NCBI RefSeq assembly: GCF_002923755.1 | Contig: NZ_PGFZ01000011.1 | Span: forward strand, 1-36,154 | Length of the DNA stretch: 36,154 bases | Direction of reading: 5' to 3' | From: Methylovulum psychrotolerans | GTDB taxonomy: Bacteria; Pseudomonadota; Gammaproteobacteria; Methylococcales; Methylomonadaceae | Shown here: piece by piece, positions 24,162 through 33,104 of the stretch | How the letters are laid out: each line of letters opens with the position of its first letter | Numbering within the stretch: the stretch's first letter is position 1 | Made by a program: the position numbers and the translations under genes | The notes under the pieces: model-generated | What the model saw: the letters and a program-made list of their open reading frames with translations, nothing else | Databases searched by the model: none | What the model was told of the DNA's origin: nothing

Positions 24162-25958
24162 ATGCTGACCCGCGCCTGTTTATTTATCTTAACCCTTGTC
24201 ATTGCTGGTCTGCCCAGTGCTTATGCCAGCTTTCCAATGGCCGTAGGACCGGAAATCACCGCTTTGGCGATTGCACCCAGCAATTCGCGTATCCTTTATG
24301 TCGGCACCCGTTATGAAGGGATATTTAAAAGTACGGATCGGGGCAACTCTTGGCAATATCTGAATAAAAGTACCGAACTACAGGGAATAGGCATAATTGT
24401 TGTTGACCCGCTGCATCCGAATATCCTTTATACCAAGACATTTTTAGAACCTCTAGGCCTTTATAAATCTACGGATGCCGGGCGTTCATGGCAGCAGATT
24501 AACGGCTTTCTTAACGTTAATGCCGTTGCTATCAACCCTCAAACCCCCAATAACCTCATCGTCGCCAGTGTGGAGCGGGGCTTGTGTTTGAGCGAGGACG
24601 GCGGCAAGGAGTGGCGGCCTGTGTATTCCGGCACTGGGGTTTATAGTGTGGCTTATGATCCCCAAGACCCGCGCTGGGTTTTTGCAGGAACCAAGCGCGG
24701 TATACTGCAATCAATGGATGGCGGCTCCAGTTGGCGGGAGCTTAAAACGGGCTTGACCTATGAGGGCAAGCCTGTGCCTATGAGGGAGCTTACGGTTACG
24801 AAAAGGGCTAAACCGTTGTTATATGCCCATGGCTTGGGCTTGATGACTTCGGAAGATGGCGCCAACTGGCAAGAAATTGACGGCATTTGCGGCAATTATA
24901 CCGTCGCCCCTTCCGCCCCCAATCGGGTCTATGTCAATTGCGATAGGTTTTCACGTTTTGACAGTGCCCGCAGTAGTGTTGACCGGAGCCGATTTTTAGT
25001 CAGCGACGATTACGGCGCATCATGGCGGCCAGCGGGTAAGGAGTTGCCGGATTCGTGGTTTGCCACGGCCATGGCGGTCGCCCCTGACAACCCACAAATA
25101 GTGTTTGCCGCTTGGCAAGGCGGTGGGGTATACCGCTCTACGAATGGCGGTAAAACGTGGCAGTCCGGTAGCCAAGGCCTGCTATACCCTAAAGCCGATG
25201 ATAATTCGGGGTATTTGCAACAACCGCCCTTGCATAAGGCTGTTATGGACGGGAATTTACGGCGGGTAAAACACTTATTGCAACATCATGCCGATGTTAA
25301 CGAAATATCCGACACTCAAATGACCCCATTACTGTGGGCAGCGGAACGGGGTACACCAGCCATCCTTAAGGCTTTGCTTGCGCACGGTGCGCGGCTGGTG
25401 GCATCAGGCGATTCCCAGCCGCTACATTATGCAGTACAGGCCAATAATATCGCTATGGTTAAATCCTTGCTTAAAGCAGGAGTAGATATTAATGCACAGG
25501 TTAAGAATTACTGGGATACACCATTGACACTGAGTTTTCGCATTCATAAACAGCGTAGCAGCCTATACGCAACCATTGACCCAGAAGACAATACGCAGTA
25601 CCCTTCGGCAAACCCCTTTAACCCAATGACCAAGCTGCTGATCGAAAAGGGAGCGGATTTGCATAATGCCCGTGTAATGGTAAAGGCCATTGAGTATGGC
25701 GATTTGGCTTTGGTGGAAGCCCTGTACCGCAAAGGTGCGGTACTTGCTGAGCATGACGGCGACGGTAATGCCATTGATTTAGTGTCTAATGCGGCATCAA
25801 ACTGTAAACCCGATATAGTCAAATATTTGCTTGATAAAGGTCTTGTCCCTAAGCGTGGGGCTAATGATAAACAAACCCACACACCATTAGGAAATTATTC
25901 TTGTAATGACAAGCTTGATAAAGATAGGTTAAAAGCATTGGATGCGACTATAAAATAA
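24162..25958 (+). CDS. Secreted BNR/sortilin-like beta-propeller fused to ankyrin repeats
   Basis: A 598-aa exported protein. After a signal peptide (about 1-22, ending SAYA) come seven Asp-box motifs of the form SxDxGxxW: STDRGNSW, STDAGRSW, SEDGGKEW, SMDGGSSW, SEDGANW, SDDYGASW and STNGGKTW. They are spaced about 45-50 residues apart and predict a beta-propeller over residues 25-340. From about 350 to 590 follow ankyrin repeats (PLHKAVMDGNLRRVKHLLQH, TPLLWAAERGTPAILKALLA, PLHYAVQANNIAMVKSLLKA and weaker copies). Both parts mediate binding, and no catalytic residues are evident. The unusual point is the fusion of an extracytoplasmic propeller with ankyrins in one exported chain. No neighbouring gene is co-oriented closely enough to suggest an operon, and the function is unknown. 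Confidence 0.85.
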   Translation: MLTRACLFILTLVIAGLPSAYASFPMAVGPEITALAIAPSNSRILYVGTRYEGIFKSTDRGNSWQYLNKSTELQGIGIIVVDPLHPNILYTKTFLEPLGLYKSTDAGRSWQQINGFLNVNAVAINPQTPNNLIVASVERGLCLSEDGGKEWRPVYSGTGVYSVAYDPQDPRWVFAGTKRGILQSMDGGSSWRELKTGLTYEGKPVPMRELTVTKRAKPLLYAHGLGLMTSEDGANWQEIDGICGNYTVAPSAPNRVYVNCDRFSRFDSARSSVDRSRFLVSDDYGASWRPAGKELPDSWFATAMAVAPDNPQIVFAAWQGGGVYRSTNGGKTWQSGSQGLLYPKADDNSGYLQQPPLHKAVMDGNLRRVKHLLQHHADVNEISDTQMTPLLWAAERGTPAILKALLAHGARLVASGDSQPLHYAVQANNIAMVKSLLKAGVDINAQVKNYWDTPLTLSFRIHKQRSSLYATIDPEDNTQYPSANPFNPMTKLLIEKGADLHNARVMVKAIEYGDLALVEALYRKGAVLAEHDGDGNAIDLVSNAASNCKPDIVKYLLDKGLVPKRGANDKQTHTPLGNYSCNDKLDKDRLKALDATIK

Positions 25959-26109
25959 GTGGTTTTTTTTAGTATGTTATTAGGGCCGCCCATTGCCCTA
26001 CAACGTCCCCACCCAATCCCAGCATTTTTCCCACCGCCCAACCCCCTAACCCCAAGAAGCTGTTATAATAGTAAGCAACCCCACCCCCAAGGACATCCCC
26101 CACCCGCCC

Positions 26110-26526
26110 ATGTTGCCTTACTTGCGTTTCAGTCTGGTTGCTTTTTTGGTGTTGCTGCAATTGCTTTCGCCGTTAGTCCACGCCCATGCGGGGCAAACGG
26201 CGGCGGACAGTTTTGCGCGGCTGCATATTCCGGGTTTGGAAGGGTTTGGTGTGGTGCGGGCAGGGTCTTTAGACCGTGCCGATGCGTACCCCGTCACCCT
26301 TACCAGCCCCTCCGAAGGGCTGGTGGTGGGGGTGCATAGCGGCATTAAGCCTAGCGTAAAAGCGTGGCTGGCGGATAATCCGCCGCTGGCTTGTTTGGAC
26401 GTGCTGCCCGGTGTGTCCGGCGGCTATCTGCCCGCGTCCGAGGTGAATTTTTCGCCCCATTCCCCCCCATTTATCCCCCGTCTGCCTGCCGCTGCGCATT
26501 CCCCCCGCGCCCCACCGTTGGCCTAA
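26110..26526 (+). CDS. Small exported protein upstream of the Czc operon
   Basis: A 138-aa protein with a signal peptide (MLPYLRFSLVAFLVLLQLLS, cleavage after VHAHA). A short mature part has one possible small domain (about 30-110) and a Pro-rich tail. It contains a few His residues near the mature N-terminus but no obvious metal-binding cluster. I do not recognise a named family. Similar small exported proteins often precede heavy-metal RND operons, so a link to metal sensing or delivery is possible. The ATG at 26110 lacks a strong ribosome binding site. It lies about 500 bp ahead of the outer-membrane factor gene, with mobile element copy 5 between. Confidence 0.6.
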   Translation: MLPYLRFSLVAFLVLLQLLSPLVHAHAGQTAADSFARLHIPGLEGFGVVRAGSLDRADAYPVTLTSPSEGLVVGVHSGIKPSVKAWLADNPPLACLDVLPGVSGGYLPASEVNFSPHSPPFIPRLPAAAHSPRAPPLA

Positions 26527-26674
26527 GCGTTTCCTCTAGGGATTTGGGGCGCTTGTGCCGCAAGCATCCGTGTTGCCCCGCTCCTAATCCATTTATCTGC
26601 ATCATTTCTAAGGTTTAGGCAAATGTCATCTCCCGATAAGGAAAGACATAACCGCCTTACCAAGCTATCTGTTA

Positions 26675-26960
26675 CTCGATCATCAAGTTTTTCATAAAGC
26701 TCGCCCTGAATAGGGTAGGGCATTTGTTAAAAACACAAGCCTATAGGGTAAAACGGCTCCCTCCCCTGATGGGGAGGGCTGGGGTGGGGAGAATAAAATC
26801 AATAGCTTATGCTTATGGCTAAGCGATTTTAAGCAGGCTATTTTTTAGTCTGTTTAATGGAAAATGTTGTTTATATTCTCCCCACCCCAACCCTCCCCAT
26901 CAGGGGAGGGGGCTGTGTCACCTTACAGCTTGTTTATTTTAATAACAAAAACATGAATAT
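26675..26960. mobile_element. MITE-like palindromic element, copy 5 (right end lost)
   Basis: It starts with the terminal repeat CTCGATCATCAAGTTTTT (26675-26692), followed by the small hairpin region, the two inverted arms (near 26755-26796 and 26876-26913) and the same central sequence as copies 2 and 3. Similarity fades near 26960, so the right terminal repeat is missing. It sits just upstream of the czc operon. Confidence 0.8.
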
Positions 26961-26971
26961 TGCGTGTTGTC

Positions 26972-26999
26972 TTAAACAATAGCATCTGTTTTCTATAGT
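26972..26999 (+). promoter_or_regulatory. Candidate promoter of the czc operon
   Basis: TTAAAC (26972-26977) and TATAGT (26994-26999) are separated by 16 bp, about 30-40 nt before the start of the first gene. The -10 match is good and the -35 match is weak. It lies just outside mobile element copy 5. Confidence 0.3.
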
Positions 27000-27036
27000 A
27001 AATAAACAGCGGCATACGCCGCATTGAGTGAATATT

Positions 27037-28347
27037 ATGGCTACCATTTCCCCGCCCCGCCAGCGTTATAAAACCCTATCCTGGCATTCTTTATGTCTGG
27101 CGATGCCCTTAAGTTTTGCGGCTTTGGCTGGCGAAGAAGCCGCCAAGCCGCCTGTGTTCAGCGTCGAGCAAACCTTAGTCTCGCACCAAGATCCGGTACA
27201 GATTAACCCTAAATTAAGCCTAAGCCAGTTGGTGGAACAAACCTTGGCCAAATACCCGGACGGCCATTGGTTGGATGCCTTGGAAGAAGAAGCCAAAGCC
27301 ATTAGCCGCCGTAGCGAAAGCTGGGTGGCGGGTGCGCCGCAAGCAGGCTTGCGCTACCAAGAAGCCAGCAGCGGCACCTTGCATTATATTGATGCGCAAG
27401 TGCAAGTGCCGTTGTGGAACATTGGCCAGCGCGATGCCGAGGCGACCGTCGGCGCGAAAGCCGAAGAGAGTGCGCAAGCGCAAACCGTGGCGACCAAGTT
27501 ACGCATTGCCGGGCTGGTGCGGGCGGCGTTGTGGGATATGTCGCTGCAAAAAATCCGCTACGAACAGGCACAGGCGGAAATCACCATTTTTAGCCAATTA
27601 TTGGCGAAGATTCAGCGCCGGGTCGAGCTGGGCGATTTGCCCCGCGCCGACGAATTGTTGGCGCAAACCGAATTGCTGCAAAAACGCGCGCTACTGACCA
27701 TGGCGGAAGCCGAGCTGATGCACGCGCGTAAACGCTACGCCAGCCTGACCCAAACCACCCAAATTCCTGCTGTGTTTGGTGAAAAACTGGTGGCCCTGCG
27801 CGAAATCCAAGCCAGCCACCCGGCGTTACAAGCGGTCAACAGCCAGATTGAGCGCAAAGAAGCGGAGTTGGAAGCCTTGAAACGGGTCGGCTCCGGGCAA
27901 AGCAATGTCGCGGTTGGGATCAACAGCGACAGCTTTACCTCAGACCCGCGCAGTAACAAGACCGAAAGCTTTAACATCGGTGTTAACGTGCCGTTCGGCG
28001 GCAGCGCCCATATCCAACCGCATATCGCCGCCCTGAATGTCGAGCTGAACCGCCTGATTGCCGAGCGCGAGTTGCTGTACCGCAACCTCGAACAACTGCA
28101 CCACGAGGCCGAGCATAACCTAGAAGTCAACCGCGTCGCATTGGGCATTGCCAACGAACTGAAACAAGTCGCCGAGCAGCATCTGGGCATGTCCAACACC
28201 GCATTTTCGGTCGGCGAGATTGATTTGATCGACTTGCTAAAAATCCAATCCCGCACCCAACAGGCGATTTTAAACGCCAAGGAACGGGCGTTGATGCTGG
28301 AGCGCGACCAAGCGTTTTATAACCAAGCCGTGGGAGTTATGCCATGA
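27037..28347 (+). CDS. czcC: Heavy-metal efflux outer-membrane factor (CzcC family)
   Basis: A TolC-type outer-membrane channel subunit of 436 aa from the ATG at 27037 (439 aa from an in-frame GTG at 27028). A signal peptide ends near residue 33 (SFAALAGEE). The body is helical and coiled-coil with the two OEP halves: residues about 55-235 contain the repeated Ala/Glu/Gln helices, and 240-435 end in GEIDLIDLLKIQSRTQQAIL. It lacks a lipobox, unlike the other outer-membrane factor in the window. It is first in a tight plus-strand operon: its stop overlaps the adaptor start (ATGA). Confidence 0.85.
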   Translation: MATISPPRQRYKTLSWHSLCLAMPLSFAALAGEEAAKPPVFSVEQTLVSHQDPVQINPKLSLSQLVEQTLAKYPDGHWLDALEEEAKAISRRSESWVAGAPQAGLRYQEASSGTLHYIDAQVQVPLWNIGQRDAEATVGAKAEESAQAQTVATKLRIAGLVRAALWDMSLQKIRYEQAQAEITIFSQLLAKIQRRVELGDLPRADELLAQTELLQKRALLTMAEAELMHARKRYASLTQTTQIPAVFGEKLVALREIQASHPALQAVNSQIERKEAELEALKRVGSGQSNVAVGINSDSFTSDPRSNKTESFNIGVNVPFGGSAHIQPHIAALNVELNRLIAERELLYRNLEQLHHEAEHNLEVNRVALGIANELKQVAEQHLGMSNTAFSVGEIDLIDLLKIQSRTQQAILNAKERALMLERDQAFYNQAVGVMP

Positions 28348-29528
28348 GCAGGAATAAGAATACTATTATGATAGGCACTCACATGGCAAACGGCTTAAAA
28401 CGCCTCCCTCTTATTGTCGGCTTATTGATCCTAAGCCCGCCCGCCCTGGCCCTAGACAACACCATCAAACTCTCCGCCGAACACAGCGCTAACCTGGGCG
28501 TAACCTTGGGCAAGCTGGTTCCTGTCACGCAAGTGCCTGTGCTGTACGCCCCAGCGAAAATCGTTGTGCCGCCCGCCCATGAGTATGTGGTCAGCTCATC
28601 GCAAGCGGGCCTTATTACCCAATTGGCGGCGGCGGTCGGCGATAAGGTCAAGCAGGGCGAGGTCTTGGCGACCTTGAACAGCCCGGACTTATTGTCCATG
28701 CAGCAACTGTTTTTAAAAGCCGCCAGCGAATTGGGCCTGAGCGAAATGGCTTACCAACGCGACAAAAAACTCTTTGACGACGGCGTGATTCCAGAGCGGC
28801 GCTGGCAAGAAACCCATAGCCAATATACCGCCTTACAAGCGGTGGCGAATGAGCATCAGCAATTGCTGGAGATTGCCGGCATGACCCGCGCCGAAATCGA
28901 TACCTTAAGAAAAACCCGCCATTTGTCGGGTATGCTGGCGATTCACGCACCCATCACCGGGGTGGTGTTGGAGCGTCCGGTGATGGCGGGGACACGGGTG
29001 GATAACCTGACCCCCTTATACCGCATCGCCAATCTTGATGAGCTGTGGCTGGAGCTTAACATCCCGCAGGAGCGTATCGGCGAGCTGAAAATCGGCGATA
29101 AGGTGTTAGTGGAAAAACCCGCCGATAGCCAAACGGCTGGGCAACATCCGGGGGCATTGCCCATCACGGCGCATATCACCTTATTAGGGCAGGCCGTCAA
29201 CCCCGATAACCAAACCATTTTAGTCCGTGCCGCCATTAAAGGGGCGCAGACCGACATCCGCCCTGGCCAGCGCATTAACACCCAGATTATCCAACCGCAC
29301 AGCCAAGCCGTGTTTGCCGTGCCGAACACCGCGATTGCCCAGCAAGCCGGCAAGGCCTATCTGTTTGTGCAAACCCCTGAAGGCTTCCGCGCTAGCCCGA
29401 TTACCGTCATCGGTAAACAGGGCGAAGAAACCACCTTCAGCGGCGACTTTACCGGCAGCGAAACCATCGCCATCACTGGCGCGGTGGCCTTAAAAGCCAA
29501 TTGGTTAGGCTTAGGGAGCGGCGAATAA
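28344..29528 (+). CDS. czcB: Heavy-metal efflux periplasmic adaptor (CzcB family)
   Basis: A 394-aa membrane fusion protein joining the CzcA pump to the CzcC channel. A hydrophobic signal segment lies at about 17-38 (RLPLIVGLLILSPPALA). It is followed by a lipoyl half (SSQAGLITQLAAAVGDKVKQ), a helical hairpin (about 115-190), the second lipoyl half (AIHAPITGVVLERPVMAGT) and beta-barrel domains to the end. No His-rich metal-binding extension is seen. The ATG at 28344 overlaps the czcC stop by 4 nt (ATGA); an internal ATG at 28383 would also give a signal peptide. The gene ends 1 nt into the czcA start (TAATG). Confidence 0.88.
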   Translation: MSRNKNTIMIGTHMANGLKRLPLIVGLLILSPPALALDNTIKLSAEHSANLGVTLGKLVPVTQVPVLYAPAKIVVPPAHEYVVSSSQAGLITQLAAAVGDKVKQGEVLATLNSPDLLSMQQLFLKAASELGLSEMAYQRDKKLFDDGVIPERRWQETHSQYTALQAVANEHQQLLEIAGMTRAEIDTLRKTRHLSGMLAIHAPITGVVLERPVMAGTRVDNLTPLYRIANLDELWLELNIPQERIGELKIGDKVLVEKPADSQTAGQHPGALPITAHITLLGQAVNPDNQTILVRAAIKGAQTDIRPGQRINTQIIQPHSQAVFAVPNTAIAQQAGKAYLFVQTPEGFRASPITVIGKQGEETTFSGDFTGSETIAITGAVALKANWLGLGSGE

Positions 29529-32500
29529 TGGGTAGCCTGATCCGTTTTGCCTTAAGCCAGCGGCTATTGATGATGATCTTGGTGCTGATGCTGGGCGGCG
29601 GCGGTTACTACGCCTTCCAGCACATCCCCATTGATGCCTTCCCCGAAGTCTCGCCGACCCAAGTGAAGATTATCGTCAAAGCCCCCGGCATGACCCCCGA
29701 AGAAATCGAAGCGCGGATTACCGCCCCTATCGAAGTCGAATTACTGGGCATTCCGCACCAAACCATGTTGCGCTCCATCGCCAAATACGCCCTGACCGAC
29801 ATCACCGTCGATTTTACCGAAGGTACCGACATTTACTGGGCGCGTCAGCAAATCGCCGAACGCCTGAACGGCTTATGGAGTTCCTTGCCCGCCGACATCC
29901 AAGGCGGCATTGCGCCGATGACTACGCCACTGGGCGAAATGTTCATGTTCACCATTGAAGGCGGGGATTTAAGTTTAATGGAGAAACGCTCCCTGCTCGA
30001 TTGGGTGATCCGTCCGGCCTTGCGCACCGTGCCGGGCGTGGCCGATGTCAATTCCTTGGGCGGCACGGTACGCAGTTTCGAAGTCATTCCCGACAACACC
30101 CGCCTCTCGGCGCGGGGCATCAGCATGGCGCGGTTGATAGAAACCCTAAAAACCAATAACCGTAATGACGGGGCAGGGCGGCTAAGCGACGGCGAAGAAG
30201 CTTTGATCGTCCGTGCCGAAGGCCGTTTAAAAACCGTAGACGACGTGCGCGGCCTGGTTGTGGAAAACAACAATGGCGTGGCGGTAACGGTCGGCGATAT
30301 TGCCGAAGTCAAAATCGGCGCGTTAACTCGTTACGGCGCGGTCAGCAAAAACGGCGAAGGCGAAGCCGTAACCGGACTGGTGCTGAGCTTGCGCGGGGCT
30401 AACGCCCGGCAAACCATCGTCGGCATCGAAGCCAAACTGGCACAAGTCAGCAAAAGTTTCCCGAAAGGCGTAGAGGCTAAGGTGTTTTACAACCGGGGCG
30501 ACTTGGTCGATAAGGCCGTAGAAACCGTGCTGCACGCCTTGCTGGAAGCCATTGTGCTGGTTGTCGTGTTGCTGTTGCTGTTCCTCGGCAACCTCCGCGC
30601 CGCCGTGGTCGTGGCCTTGGCCTTGCCATTGGCGGCCTTGTTCACCTTTATCCTCATGCACTACATGGGCATGTCGGCCAACCTGATGAGCTTGGGCGGG
30701 CTGGCGATTGCCATCGGGATGCTGGTCGATGCCGCCGTGGTGGTGACCGAAAACCTCATCACCCACTTGGCGCATACCCAAACCGCGCAACGCCTGCCGC
30801 GCCTGCACGTCATCTACCGCGCCACCCGCGAAGTCGCCGCCTCGGTTACGTCGGGGATTTTAATCATCATCATCGTGTTCTTGCCGCTGTTGACCTTGCA
30901 AGGCTTAGAAGGCAAACTGTTCACCCCCGTAGCCCTGACCATCGTGTTTGCCTTAAGCGGCTCGCTGATCTTATCGCTGACGGTGATTCCGGTCATCGCC
31001 TCGTATTTGCTCAAAGAAGTCTCCCACGAAGAACCGTGGTTGCCGCGCCATTTGCAAGCCCTGTACAAACCCAGCTTAGCGTGGTGCATGGACAACAGCA
31101 AAAAAGTCTTTGTCGGCGCGGGCGCGTTAATGGCCGTCACCGTCGTGGTGTTTATGCAAATCGGCAGCACTTTTATGCCGACGATGGACGAGGGCGACAT
31201 TATCGTCCAGTTAGAAAAACTGCCTTCCATCACTTTGGCGCAATCGGTCATGCTTGACGGCCAGGTGCAGAAAAACTTGCTGAAAAACGTCCCGGAAATC
31301 GCCACCGTCGTGTCGCGGGTCGGTTCCGACGAACTGGGCTTAGACCCGATGGGGCTGAACGAAACCGACACCTTTTTGGTGTTAAAACCCAAAGACCAAT
31401 GGCATACCCCCGATAAAACCCATTTGATCGAAGATATCCGTAAAGTTATGGAGCAAACCCCCGGTATCGCCTTCGGCTTTACCCAGCCCATAGAAATGCG
31501 CGTTTCGGAAATGCTGACGGGCACACGCGGCGATGTCGCGGTCAAACTATTTGGCCCCGACTTGCAAGTGCTGAACGAAAAAGCCACCGCCATTGCCGAG
31601 GTGCTGAAAAGCCTTACCGGGGCCAGCGACGTGTTCGCCAAGCAAAACGAGGGGATGCAATTCTTGCAACTGAGCATCAACAAAGCCGCCGCCGGGCGTT
31701 TGGGGCTGGATAGCGACACGATAGAAACCCTGCTGCGGGCGCAAATCGAAGGCCTGAATTTAGGTATCGTCCAAGAAGGCATCAAGCGCACACCGTTGAT
31801 TTTACGCGGCAACAGCAACACCGCCAACTTCGACAACCTGCAAATCACCCTCGCCAACGGCAGCCACGTCCCCGTCACCGAAGTGGCGCAACTGCGCAAA
31901 GTCGAAGGCGTAGTGGCGATAGGCCGCGAACACGGGCAACGCTTCGCCGTGGTGCGCAGCAACGTCCAAAACCGCGACTTGGTCGGCTTTGTCGAAGAAG
32001 CCAAACAAGCCGTCGCCGCCAAAGTACCGCTGCCGATAGGCTATACCCTGGAGTTCGGCGGCCAGTTCGAGAACCAACAACGCGCCGCCGCCACCTTATC
32101 CATCGTCGTCCCGGTGTCGCTAGGTTTAATCTTCTTACTGCTGTTCTCCACCTTCGGCTCGGTACGCCAAGCCACCTTGGTGTTGTCGAACATCCCCTTA
32201 GCCATGGTCGGCGGCGTGTTCGCGCTATGGCTGTCCGGCGAGTATTTGTCCGTCCCCGCCTCGGTCGGCTTCATCGCCCTGTTAGGCATTGCGGTACTGA
32301 ACGGCGTGGTCATGGTCAGCTACTTCAACCAACTGCTGGCGACAGGCATGGACATCGCCAAAGTCGTCCTCATCGGCTCCGCCCGCCGCTTGCGCCCGGT
32401 ATTAATGACCGCCAGCATCGCCGCCTTCGGCCTCATCCCCTTACTGTTCGCCACCGGCCCCGGCTCAGAAATCCAACGGCCTTTGGCGGTGGTGGTAATT

Positions 32501-32581
32501 GGCGGCTTGGTGTCATCGACGTTTTTAACCTTGTTCTTATTGCCTATTTTGTTTAAACGCTTTGGGGTGGCGAAGGGGTAG
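29528..32581 (+). CDS. czcA: Heavy-metal efflux RND permease (CzcA/CusA family)
   Basis: A 1017-aa inner-membrane proton-driven pump of the HME group. The two-fold RND architecture is complete: helices at about 10-30, 335-540, and 860-1010, with large periplasmic loops between. The motif GMLVDAAVVVTENL in the fourth helix carries the charged residue for proton relay. The segment GSTFMPTMDEGDIIVQLEKL is typical of metal pumps. DELGLDPMGLNETDTFLVLK is closer to the Czc (divalent cation) than the CusA (copper/silver) pattern, but the metal cannot be fixed by eye. The start is set at the ATG at 29528 in the TAATG overlap; an upstream in-frame ATG at 29501 lies inside czcB. It is last in the operon and followed by a strong hairpin. 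Confidence 0.94.
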   Translation: MGSLIRFALSQRLLMMILVLMLGGGGYYAFQHIPIDAFPEVSPTQVKIIVKAPGMTPEEIEARITAPIEVELLGIPHQTMLRSIAKYALTDITVDFTEGTDIYWARQQIAERLNGLWSSLPADIQGGIAPMTTPLGEMFMFTIEGGDLSLMEKRSLLDWVIRPALRTVPGVADVNSLGGTVRSFEVIPDNTRLSARGISMARLIETLKTNNRNDGAGRLSDGEEALIVRAEGRLKTVDDVRGLVVENNNGVAVTVGDIAEVKIGALTRYGAVSKNGEGEAVTGLVLSLRGANARQTIVGIEAKLAQVSKSFPKGVEAKVFYNRGDLVDKAVETVLHALLEAIVLVVVLLLLFLGNLRAAVVVALALPLAALFTFILMHYMGMSANLMSLGGLAIAIGMLVDAAVVVTENLITHLAHTQTAQRLPRLHVIYRATREVAASVTSGILIIIIVFLPLLTLQGLEGKLFTPVALTIVFALSGSLILSLTVIPVIASYLLKEVSHEEPWLPRHLQALYKPSLAWCMDNSKKVFVGAGALMAVTVVVFMQIGSTFMPTMDEGDIIVQLEKLPSITLAQSVMLDGQVQKNLLKNVPEIATVVSRVGSDELGLDPMGLNETDTFLVLKPKDQWHTPDKTHLIEDIRKVMEQTPGIAFGFTQPIEMRVSEMLTGTRGDVAVKLFGPDLQVLNEKATAIAEVLKSLTGASDVFAKQNEGMQFLQLSINKAAAGRLGLDSDTIETLLRAQIEGLNLGIVQEGIKRTPLILRGNSNTANFDNLQITLANGSHVPVTEVAQLRKVEGVVAIGREHGQRFAVVRSNVQNRDLVGFVEEAKQAVAAKVPLPIGYTLEFGGQFENQQRAAATLSIVVPVSLGLIFLLLFSTFGSVRQATLVLSNIPLAMVGGVFALWLSGEYLSVPASVGFIALLGIAVLNGVVMVSYFNQLLATGMDIAKVVLIGSARRLRPVLMTASIAAFGLIPLLFATGPGSEIQRPLAVVVIGGLVSSTFLTLFLLPILFKRFGVAKG

Positions 32582-32595
32582 GGTTTTTTAGCCTT

Positions 32596-32626
32596 GGCGT
32601 GCAAAGGTCTTTATCCTTTGCACGCC
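32596..32626. terminator. Strong hairpin after czcA
   Basis: A perfect 12-bp stem (GGCGTGCAAAGG / CCTTTGCACGCC) with loop TCTTTAT lies 15 nt after the czcA stop. No T-run follows on the plus strand (TTAAAAATA). It could act as a transcript-end stabiliser or a weak terminator, possibly in both directions. Confidence 0.55.
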
Positions 32627-32656
32627 TTAAAAATATCAGCAATAACAAAAGCTTAA

Positions 32657-32720
32657 GCGTAGGTCGGGCAAGCGGTTCTGCCCGACATTTGCCACTATCG
32701 CCCGTTGCAAAATAGCCGCT
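32657..32720. repeat. Dispersed GTCGGGCA repeat, copy near czcA
   Basis: It begins GCGTAGGTCGGGCAAGCGGT and ends with GTTGCAAAATAGCCGC. It matches the inverted copy at 19661-19720 over about 60 bp. Confidence 0.7.
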
Positions 32721-32736
32721 TTACATCATCTAAGAA

Positions 32737-33078
32737 TTACAAATTTTTCCCGAATCCAGCATCCACAGGTAAAAGCCCTCCCCTAATGGCTCGATTTCGT
32801 AAGGCCATAATCCATTCGTTATCCAAATTATGTAAACAATCCTCTAATGGCCATCCAGGAGCGGTTTCAATTAAATGCACCAGAGATGAAGCCAAGCCAA
32901 AGCAACCATCAGAACCGAATAACTTAACCAACACACGAGCTTCCTCATCCGTTATTGGCCTAATGATACGCCTATAGAGTTCTTCATATTTTTGTATCAA
33001 CGCTGGGTCAGTCCCATCCTCAGTTGGTAACGCCCCCAAAAGGTTCAGTGCCGCTATTTCTTTTCGTATGCTAGCCAT
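32737..33078 (-). CDS. Small acidic protein in immunity-like array (113 aa)
   Basis: A cytosolic protein with no signal peptide or membrane segment, mostly helical (EIAALNLLGALPTEDGTD, QKYEELYRRI, DEEARVLVKLF). It contains DGCFGLASSLVHLIETAPGWP, a pattern seen in small helical immunity or regulatory proteins; I do not recognise the family. The ATG at 33078 has a weak ribosome binding site. It follows a small membrane protein gene by 26 nt and is the last gene of the minus-strand array, converging with czcA. Confidence 0.65.
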   Translation of the reverse strand: MASIRKEIAALNLLGALPTEDGTDPALIQKYEELYRRIIRPITDEEARVLVKLFGSDGCFGLASSLVHLIETAPGWPLEDCLHNLDNEWIMALRNRAIRGGLLPVDAGFGKNL

Positions 33079-33104
33079 AACCGCTGCTTTTCATTGATTC
33101 CATA

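Noticed and set aside
30814-32022. A 402-codon open frame on the minus strand
   Set aside because: It lies wholly opposite czcA, has Ser/Lys/Arg-rich shadow composition and no ribosome binding site; czcA is unmistakable on the other strand.
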